DNA from: Conchocele bisecta
Lineage: Eukaryota; Mollusca; Bivalvia; Lucinida; Thyasiridae
Assembly: GCA_029237695.1 (NCBI GenBank)
Contig: CM055279.1
Span: 57,361,530-57,425,529 of the forward strand
Direction of reading: 5' to 3'
DNA: 64,000 nucleotides
Shown here: positions 31,274-42,371 of the stretch, one piece after another
Layout of the letters: each line of letters opens with the position of its first letter
How positions within the stretch are numbered: the first letter of the stretch is position 1
Program-made: the position numbers and the translations under genes
The notes under the pieces: generated by a model
Seen by the model: only the letters and a program-made list of their open reading frames with translations
Told to the model about the DNA's origin: nothing
Database searches by the model: none

Positions 31274-31926
31274 ATCTAACGATTTATTAATTAATTTTAA
31301 GAAAATTAACAATCAATACCAATTCACGATTGGAGATGCCCACTCTGCCATAATATGTGGGCAGACAGGATGTGGAAAAACGGTTTTCATCCTAGACTTG
31401 CTCGAGGGCTCCTACCGCGATGCCTTTCGTCATATTGTGATCCTGTGTTCCACTGTGCGGCACAACGATACTTATCAGCGGTGCCCGTGGATATGGACCG
31501 ACCCTGAGGTATACGTTATTGACCCCGGTGATAGGCTTCACGATTGGCTGCGTGGTTTATACCAAAAATTCCAGGGTGAGCCCACCCTATACGTGATTGA
31601 TGATTGCTCAGCCAAGCGGCGATGACCAAAAAGAAGGACATGCTCTCCGAGCTCGCATTTTCTGGCCGCCATGCTAGGCAAAGCGTATGGATATCCACTC
31701 AAAAGTACAACGCCGTCCTCAAGGATCTGCGCGAGCAAACGAAATGGGTCGCCCTCTTTCATTGCAAGGACCAAGACTCATTCGATGACTGTCTTCGAGA
31801 GAATGACGTTATCCCAACGCGCGAGGAGCGCCTGGAGGTTCGACATATGCTTTCGGAAACTAAGCACGCCAAGCTTTGCTTTTGCTAAAGACTGATCAAC
31901 CAACTGCTTACGAAGTTATCAATTAA
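31245..31926 (+). pseudogene. FtsK/HerA-like DNA packaging ATPase, Polinton-2 copy
   Basis: Starts MVDTSQHSTKSND at 31245. Walker A is GQTGCGKT at about 31360-31383; Walker B is TLYVIDDCSA at about 31588-31617; a SGRHARQSVWISTQKYN sensor-like block follows. A 1-base loss near 31616 and an insertion near 31875 shift the frame; by comparison with Polinton-3 the gene ends at TAA 31924-31926. This class of ATPase pumps DNA into capsids in Polintons and related viruses. An AT-rich palindrome (about 31288-31307) lies inside the N-terminal coding region. Confidence 0.85.
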
Positions 31927-32072
31927 TTAATAATTAATTAGCAATTACTTAACGCTCGTTTAGTAACTGCCGAGTAAATGCTTAACAATGCTTAGCAATT
32001 GCTGAACAAATGCTGAACAATGCTGAACAAATGCTTAACAAATGTTGAACAAATGCTGAACAATGGTTAACA
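31927..32072. repeat. GCTTAACAAATGCTGAACAA short tandem repeats
   Basis: Twelve or so degenerate 10-12 bp units (AACAAATGCTG / AACAATGCTT) lie between the ATPase and gene 7. Polinton-3 has the same block (twice, through duplication); Polinton-1 keeps a trace (GCAATAAGCAAAAGCAATAA at about 15500). A regulatory role is possible but not shown. Confidence 0.7.
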
Positions 32073-33293
32073 ATGTTAACAATTTGGTGCTCCGCTGCGA
32101 GCTTTGTTGCGAGCATAATGGTGATCATAAGTATCGGGTGGTGCACTTGGCAATATGTTAAAGTGATGAGAGTTGTTAGAATAGTTAAATTAATTTTAAG
32201 AAAAATGAACTGCGACGAACTTCTCGATCAGCTAATAGAAGAAACCTCAACTCCGACTGCCAACATCCTGAAAGATAATGATCCAACAGAGCAATCAGAA
32301 TCAACTCCAACGGCGGTTGGTATTGGGTTGTGTGCAACGACTCCGAATGAAAATGAAAATGCGGCGCGACGAGAGCGGCTAGCTGCGCTGGTTGTTGGGG
32401 GACAATCGGAGCATTATCTCGGTAGGCGTCTCTCAGTTTTTTAGGTGGATAAGATGTCAGATGCGGAGATCGATAAAATGTATGCGCGATACGAATCTAG
32501 GTTAGGTGCGGAGATGACAAAAACTCTTGGATCGGCGGCTATTCATTTGTACGCAACCGCCGTTAGTATACTTCTCCCTATACCAAACACCGCGGATTGA
32601 TTGACGATCTAGAGACTGACCCTTTTATAGGTCACACTCTTAGAACAGCCTGCTGCTCAATTTATCACAAGTTTGGAATGTACTTAGCTCCGCTGACAAC
32701 CGCGTTGACCACGGGTAAACACTGTCAATTTGGACATATATGCCCACGAACTATAAGCCCTAATATTAATATCATAAATGATGACACAAGACACACCCGC
32801 GAGAGTGACGGAGTTGAACCCGATTGCTCCAACCCAATCGAACCCGAGTGTTACTCCCGCCACTGGATGACATACCCGCATATAAAAAATCCCAAAAGAC
32901 AGGCAGCTGGGCGGGCGGCGGCTGCCACCCGAAAAGTTAAACAAGATAAAATACTCGCCGAGCTTCGAGAGGCTAAACAGTCGTTGCAATCGGGGACGGA
33001 GACAGCAAAACATCTGAAGACAGAGTTGAGTACAACAACACCCCCAATTCACGAATTGGAAGCACACTCAACACCCAATCGAGGTTGGGCGAATCCGATT
33101 GAACCCAAATTCGTGAATTGGAGTTGGGTTGTTGGTGGTGGTCTGACAGTTGTTGGTGCCCTGTGCGTGTGGTAATACACCCTATTATCGAAAAAAACAA
33201 CCAGTCAGTGTTCAGAAGAAAGTTACGAAACACCAATCGCGATTGGATGCGCCCCATTTAAACATTGATCGCCACCCATTTTATATGCAATAA
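32073..33293 (+). pseudogene. conserved Polinton membrane protein (gene 7)
   Basis: MLTIWCSAASF start with an N-terminal membrane helix (ASIMVIISIGW), then NCDELLDQLIEE, a variable acidic linker, RRERLAALVVGG-SEHYLGR, the MSDAEIDKMYARYESRLGAEMTK block, a region ending YLAPLTTALTTGKHCQF, a basic Ala/Lys helix and a C-terminal membrane helix (SWVVGGGLTVVGALCVW). Breaks: TAG at about 32442-32444 (CAG in Polinton-3), a 2-base loss near 32597, and TAA at 33172-33174 where Polinton-3 has AAA, cutting about 40 codons. Conserved in invertebrate Polintons to my knowledge; function unknown. Confidence 0.65.
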
Positions 33294-33298
33294 TTATA

Positions 33299-33532
33299 AT
33301 GGCTGAACAAGATGGTGAAATGTTAGTGAATGCGCTTTATCACGCCGTGGTGATATCAGGTTTCAGTATCGGGTATGCTCGACTATCAAAGATGGCCCTA
33401 GGAGGATCCGCTCCCAAATTAGACTTTATTGTGAGAGACGTAGGGCTCGCGACCTTAGATGTAGCGGCCGCAGTTTGGACCCGAGATTATCTAGTTAAAG
33501 CTGGAATTCTACCAGTTAATATATGGAAATAA
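33299..33532 (+). CDS. small membrane protein (gene 8)
   Basis: 77 aa, MAEQDGEMLVNALYHAVVISGFSIGYARLSKMALGG start with one or two hydrophobic helices, then a conserved PKLDFIVRDVGLATLDVAAAV segment. The stop is followed at once by the gene 9 ATG (TAAATG), indicating one transcript. A family member common in invertebrate Polintons by recollection; role unknown. Confidence 0.7.
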   Translation: MAEQDGEMLVNALYHAVVISGFSIGYARLSKMALGGSAPKLDFIVRDVGLATLDVAAAVWTRDYLVKAGILPVNIWK

Positions 33533-33964
33533 ATGGCTTCAATCGCAGTAATGGTAGGTGGTGCGCTTGTAAACGCAATGGCGTTCAGCGGTAGCAACTT
33601 TATATTCTCTAAAATAAAAAGCTCGAACGTGGATGAGGAGCGTAAGCGTCATGATTTAGCTGTAGAACAACACAATAGCGCAAAGGAAGCGTGGTCGAAA
33701 AAACGAACCGCCCATCTGGACTGGGTCAATGAAGAGCTTCGCCGCGAAAATCACGCCGCACAAACTTTTCAGAACGTTGAAGAAGCCAACCGCGAGTACG
33801 CGCTGGCATATCCGCAGAAAAGTCTCGCGCCGCTGGATCGTGAGCCCCAACTTTCAGATTTCTATGTACCGTCAGAGCCCCAAAAAGACCGCGAGATCGC
33901 GTTCATCGTCGTGGGAATGGGTGTGGTGGGGCTCGTCGTCTACTATATTCAATCGAGATTTTAA
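33533..33964 (+). CDS. small membrane protein with coiled coil (gene 9)
   Basis: 143 aa. N-terminal hydrophobic segment (VMVGGALVNAMAFSGSNFIFS), a charged helical middle with DEERKRHDLAVEQ and HLDWVNEELRRENHAAQTF, a LSDFYVPSEPQKDREI motif, and a C-terminal membrane helix (IVVGMGVVGLVVYYI). Intact here, truncated in Polinton-3 and reduced to the last helix in Polinton-1. Probably expressed with gene 8. Function unknown. Confidence 0.72.
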   Translation: MASIAVMVGGALVNAMAFSGSNFIFSKIKSSNVDEERKRHDLAVEQHNSAKEAWSKKRTAHLDWVNEELRRENHAAQTFQNVEEANREYALAYPQKSLAPLDREPQLSDFYVPSEPQKDREIAFIVVGMGVVGLVVYYIQSRF

Positions 33965-34013
33965 ATTAATTATTTTAAATAACTTTTTTTTATAAATATA
34001 TATATATAGAACG

Positions 34014-34349
34014 ATGTCAGTTGACGAACTTTATTTTACTATGATTGATGTAGGCTACACTGCCCTTAAACACCGCATAGCTGGTGCAAAGGGTATGATT
34101 CGTCTGGCCCGAGATTCTCTCGAGACGTGGCGGGAGGACGAAAAAGCGGCCAACCTTTTCGCAAAGCGGATGTTAGATTCCTCCACCAATCCTGGGGGAT
34201 TAGATTTTCCCAAGTTCCTTCAGAACTTAACCCCCAATCGCGATTGTACTTCCAACAAAGGTTTTATTATTATCGACGCAGTTACCGGACGATCTGGCGA
34301 GGGCATGTTGGAGATTGTCCGATATATTAGAATACATCGCATACGATGA
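34014..34349 (+). pseudogene. small protein upstream of integrase (gene 10), frameshifted
   Basis: MSVDELYFTMIDVGYTALKH start, preceded by TATATAGAACG. The first 85 residues match Polinton-1; a frameshift near 34270 then replaces the QLP-DDLARACWRL helix with an unrelated tail. A CCCCCAATCGCGATTG palindrome at 34231-34246 encodes the LTPNRD segment. Confidence 0.65.
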
Positions 34350-35379
34350 ACACGCACAAACTTAATACCAAACTATCGGTTCGCCTAACGCACAAGCTAG
34401 CGAACGCGTACTATAGCCCCGCGGCGGCTACTGGAAGGGACTCGCTGCCATCAAGAACCTCGCGGCGGCGACCAAGGTTTCAGAAAACGCTGTCAAGGAA
34501 TGGCTCAAGAAGCAGGCCATCTGGCAGATCTATTTACCCGCGCCTCACAATATTCCACGCCCGAAATTGACGATGGCCGTACCGAACCAAGTTCACCAAG
34601 CGGATCTCCTGTTTCTCCCTCACGATCGCGTCGGTCGTAAGACGTACAAGTACGCGCTGACAATCGTTGACGTAGCGAGTCGTTATAAGGGGGCTGAGCC
34701 GTTGGCCACTAAAGAGTCTAAGGAGGTGGCCGAGGCTCTCTCCCGAATATATAAGAAGAGTCCTCTCAAATGGCCGAATCTTCTCCAGGTCGATCCCGGC
34801 CGCGAGTTCATGGGCGCAGTCTCTCATCTATTGTCTAAGCACGACGTTTCTGTCAGACGCGGCCGCGTCAACATCCACCGGGACCAGGGGATTGTGGAAC
34901 GCTTCAATCGAACCTTGGCTGAGAGACTGTTCGGACACCAATACGCTAAATAACTTGTAGACCCTCATTCGCGATCGACCGAGTGGGTGGCCAGACTGCC
35001 CGCCGTGGTCTCCGCACTGAACGGAGAGGTGACCAGATTGATAGGTAAGAAGCCCGTAGATGCTATCAAGTTTAAAAGGGTGACGAGCGAGCCCTCTGCC
35101 ATCTCGCGTGGGCGACCCATTGGTTTAGAGGAGCAACGGCTTCCATCGGATATTGGCGTCCGGTACCTCTATCAACCGGGAGAGCTCGAAGGTGGCAGCC
35201 GCCGCGCGACTGATCCTGTGTGGTCTCTCAATGTATATCATCTAGATCGATATATTACCAAGCCCGATGAGCCCGTGCTCTACTATTTGGATGATGGGCC
35301 ATCTCGAGGGTTTGTTCGCGAAGAACTTCTTGCGGTGCCTTCTGACACCCAGCTACCCCCAGATCGTCAGAGTCTTTAG
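34346..35379 (+). pseudogene. retrovirus-type integrase, Polinton-2 copy
   Basis: About 90% alike to the intact Polinton-1 gene. A 2-bp gain near 34425 (GCGGCGGCT) and a compensating region near 34560-34575 put the early part out of frame; the catalytic core is open from about 34567 with QADLLFLP, LLQVDPGREF and IVERFNRT all present; TAA at about 34951-34953 (GAG/GAA in the other copies) cuts off the C-terminal domain, which resumes to 35379. Confidence 0.88.
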
Positions 35380-35414
35380 TATTCTCTCTCAGAGTTCTTT
35401 TCTCTTTTTTTTAC

Positions 35415-38400
35415 CTATCCTATAGGCTCGGTTTGTAACCCGTCTTCCATCACTCTCCTCTTGTCGTAGTACACCGAGAGTCCTAATTGTTGTTGACAGT
35501 ACGTCTTCATCACCCCGTTAATCATTCGGAATCCCCTGTTCTCCGCCATATCCCTACCCCCTTCGAGAGCACTCTTATACCCAAGTCAGATCGTTAGATC
35601 TCTTCGATATCCCCTTGGCCGAGTGCTTAGATTTTCCATCACCGCTCACGTAGTAACACTTGCTACACAGAGCGATGGCTCTATCCCCTTCGAATTCCGG
35701 TTTGAACAGTCCCGGAGTTCTGTTGCTCCACACGTCCCACGCCAACCACTCGGTCTTCTCCTTATTAAACTTTCTCTTCATATTCTTTCTCACCACCGCC
35801 GCCAGCGTCTTCTCCAACAGCGCGAAGTACATGCTGTCAGTGTCCATCTGTATCAGTTCGAAATCTCCGCGATCCACGTACTTGTCCAAGAAATCGTAGT
35901 AGAACTCCAGCATCCGGAGCTTGGCCAACTGGTAGACCGCTATGCCACACTGAAACGGTCTGTTGATCACCACTCGAGTCTTCCTGCTCGATATCTCGTA
36001 AGCCTCCCCAATCTCCTCCAGCTCTTCGAACCACGCCGACCTCAGTGCCCGATCGACAGTCTTCTCATCCTTCGTATATGTGGTGTTCATGTGTCTCTCT
36101 TGTGCCTCTATCAGCTTGCCACAACACGCGTTTCCAACCAGTTTGAATATCTCCGCCAACACCGCATTGCTCTTGTCGACGTCCCCCGTCCGTCTAGCCA
36201 CGGTGACCTCTTTAACGAACCATTGAAACGGTTTGCCGGGCGTGTAGTCTAGCACCCTATGCACCGCCTTGACGATCAGACCGTGCTCCAGATACCACTT
36301 TAGCAGCGGGGAGTATATGATCATCTTCTTGGCGGACATTGCCCCCACAAGCTTTCTCTGTCCTTCGACTCTTTTTCCTCCCGGTCCCGGCAGGTAGTCC
36401 TTCATGCTGTGAACCTCGTTCTCATCGACTCTCGATTAACGAACAGCGGTGACATTTCCGAGAACTTGTCTCTCAACGTTTCCGGGACCTCTATATCCAA
36501 CTCCGCAAATCCGAACCACTTTTCACTCCTGACCTTCCTCACGAAACAGTCTATATACGACTGTCTTTCCGGGTCGTCACACGTCCATATCTGCTCCTCC
36601 CCGCACGGCATGTCCTTCGACAGAGTAGATAGGTACAGAGCATTGGCATCGTACCCCAGCACCGCCTTGCACATCTTCTCCTCCCGACTCCCCACCTGAC
36701 CCCTGATCGTTGACCTTCCAGCCTCGGCGTATCTGGAGAATACTATGGACGGACCACCGACCAATCCCTGCTTCATCATCTCGTAAGTTTCAGACGTGTG
36801 GACACAGCTCGGGCGTGTCCGCCTTCCCATCGATCGAACCCGCGGAGTAGGTACTGAAGGGAAACACCGGTAGAGACACAGCATCCTTGAGTATGTCCAC
36901 ACCTCTTCCCCTGTAGAACTCCGTCATTTTAGTCAGAGCCTCCAGGAACGGTCCTACATCCAAGTCGTTGTAGTGTTGCAACCATTCCTTGGACGTCTTC
37001 ATCCCCTTTTCTCGGAATACCTTCTTACACTCTTTCCACTCGGACAACGACAGTAGGAACTCACCCTTCAACTTCGAGTACCACTCGGGATAGTCTGGCA
37101 GCCCCGGATGGTCGAGCTTGTCCGCGCTATCGAACCACTCGTATGGAAAGTGAGACTTTACTGTTTTACAGTCGTACGCCTTAACCCACCGGTCGTACGT
37201 GGTACCGGGTCCCAGATACTGGATGATGTCGAGAAATCTAAACTCGGGGGTAAACAGAAACATCGTCGTGCTGGCTCTCTTTCCGACCATCACCTTATTC
37301 ACGGTGGCCGCCAACTTCTCTACAAAGTACTGCTTGATGAGGTTCAGGTCGTACCTGCTACAGTTGAACCCCACCACCGGGACTTGGTCAATCCAAGAGA
37401 TAATCTTTGCTTGCTGAGACTTCGATAACATATCTATGTCGGCCGGCCGATACTTATTCCTAACCCCCTCCCTGATTGCCTTGCCTCTCATCTGCAGCTC
37501 GGTCACGAACTTCTCGACTAGCGTGTCGGGATCTCGTTCGCATATGTGTGTGATCCCTTCATGCATCGTATCCCCCAACGACACTGATATAGGAACGTGC
37601 TCGACCTCGAAGGTCAGGTCTTTGGTGGGTCGCGTGGTTTTTGACTTGTCGAGATACGCCTCGAAGTCGTAGACTATCTGGTGAGGGTACAGAGTCATCT
37701 CCTCCTCGCATGGCGATTGTGGATAGTAGGTATTCACCTCATTCAACCACTCGCACTCCCACATCACCACCAGCTCATAACCCGCCTTCCTTATATTGGC
37801 GTCTTGAATTTTCGTCCTCTTGTACAGCGATCTCGCGTTATCTCTCATGCAATGCCTCGGACACCCGTGCCAGTAGCATCCGTGAAACTGAAACACGGTC
37901 TCGGTCTCGTGACAGTAACCGTCGACCGGATCACCGGCCACCCACCTCTCACCACCGTGACCGCAGTCGGCGTGATGTATGTGCTTTCCCACCCTCTCCT
38001 CTTCTCTGCTCAACCATTGAATCGACCTCACACTCGCTGACCCCTTAGGATAGAACGCCTTCTCGTAGGCCGACTGTGTCTCTCTACCCTCTTACCTGGA
38101 CATGTCACCACGGTCTTCCCACCCATGCAGGTGGTCGCGTGCCTGTGCATGTTACACGACTTTGTGAACCGTTGTTGACATCCGGTGCACCCGTACTCGT
38201 TCGTCATCTTGCGGAGATTCGTTATGAGGAACGAGTGACCTCCAAACATTCCTATCGTCATTGTCTTCCCCCAACCACGTCGTAATTTGCCGGAAGCCTT
38301 CATGAGGTACCACACTCCATCGGCGGTGGGCTCGTAAACGCGAATACCCAGCTTGAAATGCTCTTCGACCTTCTTAATATCGTCCAGGGGAATTCCCTGG

Positions 38401-39062
38401 CTACCCGGTCCGTTATCATGCCCGAGATATTCGCGAGCCAGAGCTCGTGCCTTCTCACAACAGCGGTCTGGTCTCCCTCCACGTTGGATGGCTATGCACC
38501 TAAACAGACACAAGTAGTCGTCGTACGTGTCGACGGAATACATTCCCTTTTTCTGTCTTAACCAGTCTGGGAGTTTTCCCGCTCCCATGAGAAGTTGTTG
38601 TGCGTCGATGATCATCTTCACCTCGACCGATATCCAACGAACGAAGGTCCATTTCAACAGTTTCCCTAACTTCGACTTCTTCGGCGAGAATCCTGGGACC
38701 CTCCTCCACCAAAGCTCTGGCGATATCTCTCCTCTTCTTGGGAGGTCTCCCCACCAACCCTTGATAAATCTTATTGTAGTACGCCTTGTATAGGGGTTTT
38801 CTACGTGCGCTGTGATCTTCTTTTACACGCTGAGCGTAAGCGGTGGTGCGCAGACTGGCCGTCGTCTCGTTCTCCAATTTCTCGGAGCGTTTTTCGGGGT
38901 CGGCGGGCAGTCGTCCGGTCGAAACCGCACGCCGCAGCCTCTCCTCGTAGGCGACGGCTCGCGCGTCACTTATCCTATCTGCTATATCTTTCTTGAGTCT
39001 CAAACCTCTTAGGTAATTCCCCAACTCTTAGCTTGCTCTCTCATTTGCTTTATGGTAGGCAT
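35415..39062 (-). pseudogene. protein-primed family B DNA polymerase, Polinton-2 copy
   Basis: From ATG 39062 to TAG at 35415-35417, in at least six frame segments (breaks near 39020, 38580, 38030, 36850, 36410 and 35580). Visible: an N-terminal helical SAP-like part; DDYLCLFRCIAIQ; a C2H2 finger (CTGCQQRFTKSCNMHRHATTC, about 38150); the HGCYWHGC motif of Polinton polymerases (about 37880); YDFEAYLD (exo I, about 37665), NCSRYDLNLIKQ (exo II, about 37360), YNDLDVGPF (exo III, about 36965); GYDANALYLS (motif A, about 36640), KLVGNACCGK (motif B, about 36120) and MDTDSMYF (motif C, about 35840). Confidence 0.88.
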
Positions 39063-39307
39063 TATACTGAGTATAACCAATAGATTTTTTATCTTCAATA
39101 GGGTGTAAGTTTATATTTTATTCGTAATAAATGTATGACAGATTGTTGTAATATACTTAGTGTAACTTATGGATTTCTTATCTTTAATAGGGTGTCAGTT
39201 TATATTTGTGACAGATTGGTGTAAAATATTGAGTATAACTTATGGATTTCTTATCTTCAATAGGGTGTCAGTTGTTATTTTATTCGTAATAAAAGTATGA
39301 CAGATTG
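39063..39307. repeat. subterminal tandem repeats of Polinton-2 right arm
   Basis: Three units of about 85 bp (ACTGAGTATAAC, GGATTTCTTATC, TTCAATAGGGTGTCAG, ATGACAGATTGTTG) run into a fourth that forms the inner part of the terminal repeat. The left arm has only the one unit. No gene. Confidence 0.8.
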
Positions 39308-39499
39308 TTGTATATATATACTGAGTATAACATAGGGATTTTTATCTCTAATAGGGTGTATCTTCTCATGTCATAAATATATGGTCTCGCGGTAGTAGTA
39401 TATAAGAGTCACAAATGATACCATCATGCGGTGGAAGGTGCCGCGCGTAGCCGGTACCTTCCAGAGGTGATGGTATCATTGTGACTCTTATATACTACT
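39308..39499. repeat. Polinton-2 right terminal inverted repeat with hairpin
   Basis: Exact complement of 22040-22231 apart from one base. It includes the same 106-bp palindromic end (39394-39499) in mirrored orientation, ending TATACTACT at 39499. Confidence 0.92.
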
Positions 39500-40702
39500 G
39501 GCTAATGACATCGCGTAACGATTTTCACGAAAATATTTTGTAACGAATACGGATGAAATACGGTAATATAACACAATTTGTGTGTTGTTTTATCAAATTA
39601 TATTGTGTTGGGCCTCGTCGCATCAGTGTCACAGTCGAAAATTAACGCCATCACCGATTGGTGATTGTGTTGGTCGTCCAATACCGTGTATAAACTACGA
39701 AACTAACACACTTACACGAATACCGAATGATATACAACGTTATTTTTGATTGGATACTAACCGGTGGGTATTTTGAAAACGCATCATTGATTGGTTAGTA
39801 AATGAAATGGGCGGACTTATTTTTGTACACAGTTTCCAGCTGATTTGTGTATTGCCTATGAAACTCGTGTAGTTATCAAGATGTATTCAATGGTTTTCAA
39901 GTGAAGCAAGATGTGACATTCACTATGGAATAGAGATCTGAGATTAATATTCTACAAACTAAGGCGATGGTCTTTAAATCAAAATTTGGACAGATGGATA
40001 AACTAGAAGGTAATATATTTGACGCGACTTGCCCACTGGGCAAACATACCTGGTGCCAGTCAGTGGTGGACTGTCACCTCGGTGACGGTCTCACCTGTGA
40101 CTGACTGTGTGTGTGCTGGATGTATTTGTATTTAATGTATGTAAAAAGAGCTGCCGGCTAAAAAAAAAGCGTCCTGAATATTTGGCATAGTACCGTCGTT
40201 CGTACTGGAAGGCTCTGACCTCGGACCCAATAATTGACTCATTTGAAAAACGTTACACCACTCACCCATGTTTTATATTAAATAGTATAAATTATATAAA
40301 TACTATGTTTTCCAAGAAGCGAATGGTGATTGTTTTTTCTGCAAAACTACACAATGTTGTTTACACTGGTTTTCATGCCAGGCGATAAAATTATGATTTC
40401 AAGGTGAAAATACAAGTTAGACGATTATACATTTGTCCGGATAATTAACTGATTAATTGTCGATGTTAATTTTGGGGCAATGTTACGACTGATGATCTGA
40501 CCCAATTTTAAATGAGAAAGATGGCACAGTTTTCTAAATAGTTTGCATGCATTGACAAAGCAAGAACCGACGATTGTTCTGCTATTTTAAGAAAAATATC
40601 TTAAAAAACTGCCATTTTTGTCCGATAATCTAGAGGATCCCTGTAAATGTCTTGGGTCTTCAAATATATTCACTTCAAGCATCTGCTTTTAGCATGCCAT
40701 TT
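39500..40702. other. 1.2-kb host spacer between Polinton-2 and Polinton-3
   Basis: No supported gene. Begins with the right target duplication GGCTAA (39500-39505). A nested hairpin is visible at 40057-40107: CAGTCAGT pairs with ACTGACTG, and inside it GTCACC (40073-40078) pairs with GGTGAC (40081-40086). The remainder is AT-rich and unremarkable. Confidence 0.5.
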
Positions 40703-40930
40703 AGTAGTATATAGGGAGTCAAAATCATACCACCTACTGTGATATCATTTACAACCCTCTATAATACCCCCACCACCCCCGAAAAATCACAAATTGGTTA
40801 ACGAGGAAATTGTCTCCCGACAGCAAATTCATAAATTTGCAACCCCCTATAATACCCACACGACCCCCGAAAAATGGTTAACGAGGAAATTGCCTCCCGA
40901 CAGCAAATTTATGAATTTATGGAGAAAATA
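40703..40930. repeat. Polinton-3 left terminal region with tandem repeats
   Basis: The first 60 bp form a weak hairpin (the AGTAGTATATAGGG side against ACCCTCTATAATAC near 40751). Two copies of a roughly 90-bp unit follow (TATAATACCC, CGACCCCCGAAAAAT, GGTTAACGAGGAAATTG, CTCCCGACAGCAAATT) at about 40760-40845 and 40846-40925. The right-hand partner lies beyond the window, so the length of the inverted repeat is unknown. Confidence 0.7.
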
Positions 40931-41038
40931 ATTTTGAAAAGAGGGAGTCCCAATTATATTGGTGTCATAAATACATCATGTTTTTTTCACGTCCAATTGA
41001 ACAGATAAATTGAATAGGTTATAATAAAATATAACAAA

Positions 41039-41400
41039 ATGGATAATAAAATACGCAACAAATTGGAATCTTGTAATGTCTTTGTTGAAGAATTTTACGA
41101 TGTTTCTACAGCATTAAAACACTGTAAAATGACAACACTATGCGATATCGAATACATGAAATATCAGCGTAATTTATTACGCTCCGATAAAAACGTTGCA
41201 TTTCTTATATATACCGGCAATTATGTCGCTGGTACAAGTATCAAATTTGCGTGATGAAGCGACTAAATAGGATCGGAGAAACACTACCGAAACATTATCA
41301 AACTAATTTTATAAAACAGTTTAAAATCAACGATTCGTTTACGGATATGCGTTTCTACGATATCACTTTTAACGAAGAAATTGGAAAATTATTATTAGAA
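41039..41400 (+). pseudogene. left-end accessory protein, copy a (Polinton-3)
   Basis: MDNKIRNKLESCNVF start; open for 71 codons through YMKYQRNLLRSDKNVAF, then a frameshift near 41203 (TTTCTTATATATACC versus TTTACAATATTATACC elsewhere). The remaining sequence matches copy a of Polinton-2 to its NDSFTDMRFYDI end at about 41372. Confidence 0.6.
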
Positions 41401-41447
41401 ATTGTAAATTGAACAGAAAAAAACAACTACCAATATTATTAGAGAAA

Positions 41448-41801
41448 ATGGATGATACAATACAATTCGAATTGAAAGCTTATAATGGTTGTGTTGAAGA
41501 AGTTTACGAAGAATACGGGGGTTATAGTCCTATATATAAATTCTATAAAATGAGAACACTAGGCGATATCGAATACATGAAATATCAGCGTAATTTATTA
41601 CGCTCCGATAAAAACGTTGCATTTACAATATTATACCGACAATTATGTGAACTATACAAGAGGCAAATACAAACATTAAGACTGATAATGCGTATCGGAT
41701 ATAAAACTAAGGTGTATTATATAAAATTGTTAAAACCCAACGATTCGTTTACGAATATACATTTCTACGATATCGCTTATAAAGATATTAATAATTTGTA
41801 A
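41448..41801 (+). CDS. left-end accessory protein, copy b (Polinton-3)
   Basis: 117 aa from MDDTIQFELKAYNGC, with EEVYEEYGGYSPIYKFYK, the YMKYQRNLLRSDKNVAFTIL core and the NDSFTNIHFYDIAYKD end. Intact. The closest relative is 23013-23360. The protein is basic, Tyr-rich and without a signal peptide. Unknown family. Confidence 0.6.
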   Translation: MDDTIQFELKAYNGCVEEVYEEYGGYSPIYKFYKMRTLGDIEYMKYQRNLLRSDKNVAFTILYRQLCELYKRQIQTLRLIMRIGYKTKVYYIKLLKPNDSFTNIHFYDIAYKDINNL

Positions 41802-42371
41802 AAATTAAAAAAAAAACACCCCCAACGACTGGGCAGATTTCTAGCCGGCACCCAGCCACTGGGGTGTTGGGACCTTTCTTAAGCCCACGCATCTGTTGGC
41901 TTACAGTCTAGTTTTACAGGTCGCCTTGAACCCCATTGCCAATTCCTCTAATTAAGAGAAACCAGCGAAGTAAGGCGAGCCTATGTGTGAATTTGGTTTC
42001 CGAAATTGCAAAGCTCTTAGGCAGAAATCTTTTAGGCCGGCACCTTTGAGCTACGCAATTACATCACCAAATACACACATATTTATAAACTGCTACCATT
42101 AAACAGACGAGACGGACGTCATACCGGATCAACAACATAGCACACACGAGATGAGACTAACTGTTGTAAGGTCAACACACATATATATAGTTATCAGTTT
42201 TTTCATGCGTAAATTGATAACCGAGGGTTATTTATAGCCGAGTGTATCAATTACATGGGTTCCCATGAAATTGATAGCCGAGGATTACAGTGTAATTCTC
42301 AGTGAAAAACACATGTTGTATAGGTATGTAAATTTGTTTACTGCACCAATATAAGAAAAAAAAAAATTATT
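41802..42371. other. non-coding left arm of Polinton-3
   Basis: No supported ORF. Two related GC-richer blocks stand out: GGCAGATTTCTAGCCGGCAC (41832-41851) and GGCAGAAATCTTTTAGGCCGGCAC (42020-42043). AT-rich DNA follows toward gene 1. No tRNA cloverleaf could be built. Confidence 0.45.

Larger units (their letters stand above)
22040..39499. mobile_element. Polinton-2, full-length Polinton/Maverick element
   Basis: A 17,460-bp element bounded by 192-bp inverted repeats (22040-22231 and 39308-39499) with one mismatch. The flanks GGCTAG (22034-22039) and GGCTAA (39500-39505) fit a 6-bp target duplication with one change. It holds the complete gene series from gene 1 to DNA polymerase, plus two left-end accessory genes absent from Polinton-1. 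Near-identical ends imply recent insertion, yet the capsid, ATPase, integrase and polymerase genes are all broken. Confidence 0.93.

Noticed and set aside
39063..39400. CRISPR-like array
   Set aside because: Units differ along their whole length, without constant repeats and unique spacers, and the context is an animal transposon end. The minisatellite at 8585-9070 was rejected for the same reason.
41820..42060. tRNA or snRNA gene in the Polinton-3 left arm
   Set aside because: The two GGCAGA...GCCGGCAC blocks are direct repeats; no cloverleaf or Sm-type site could be assembled.
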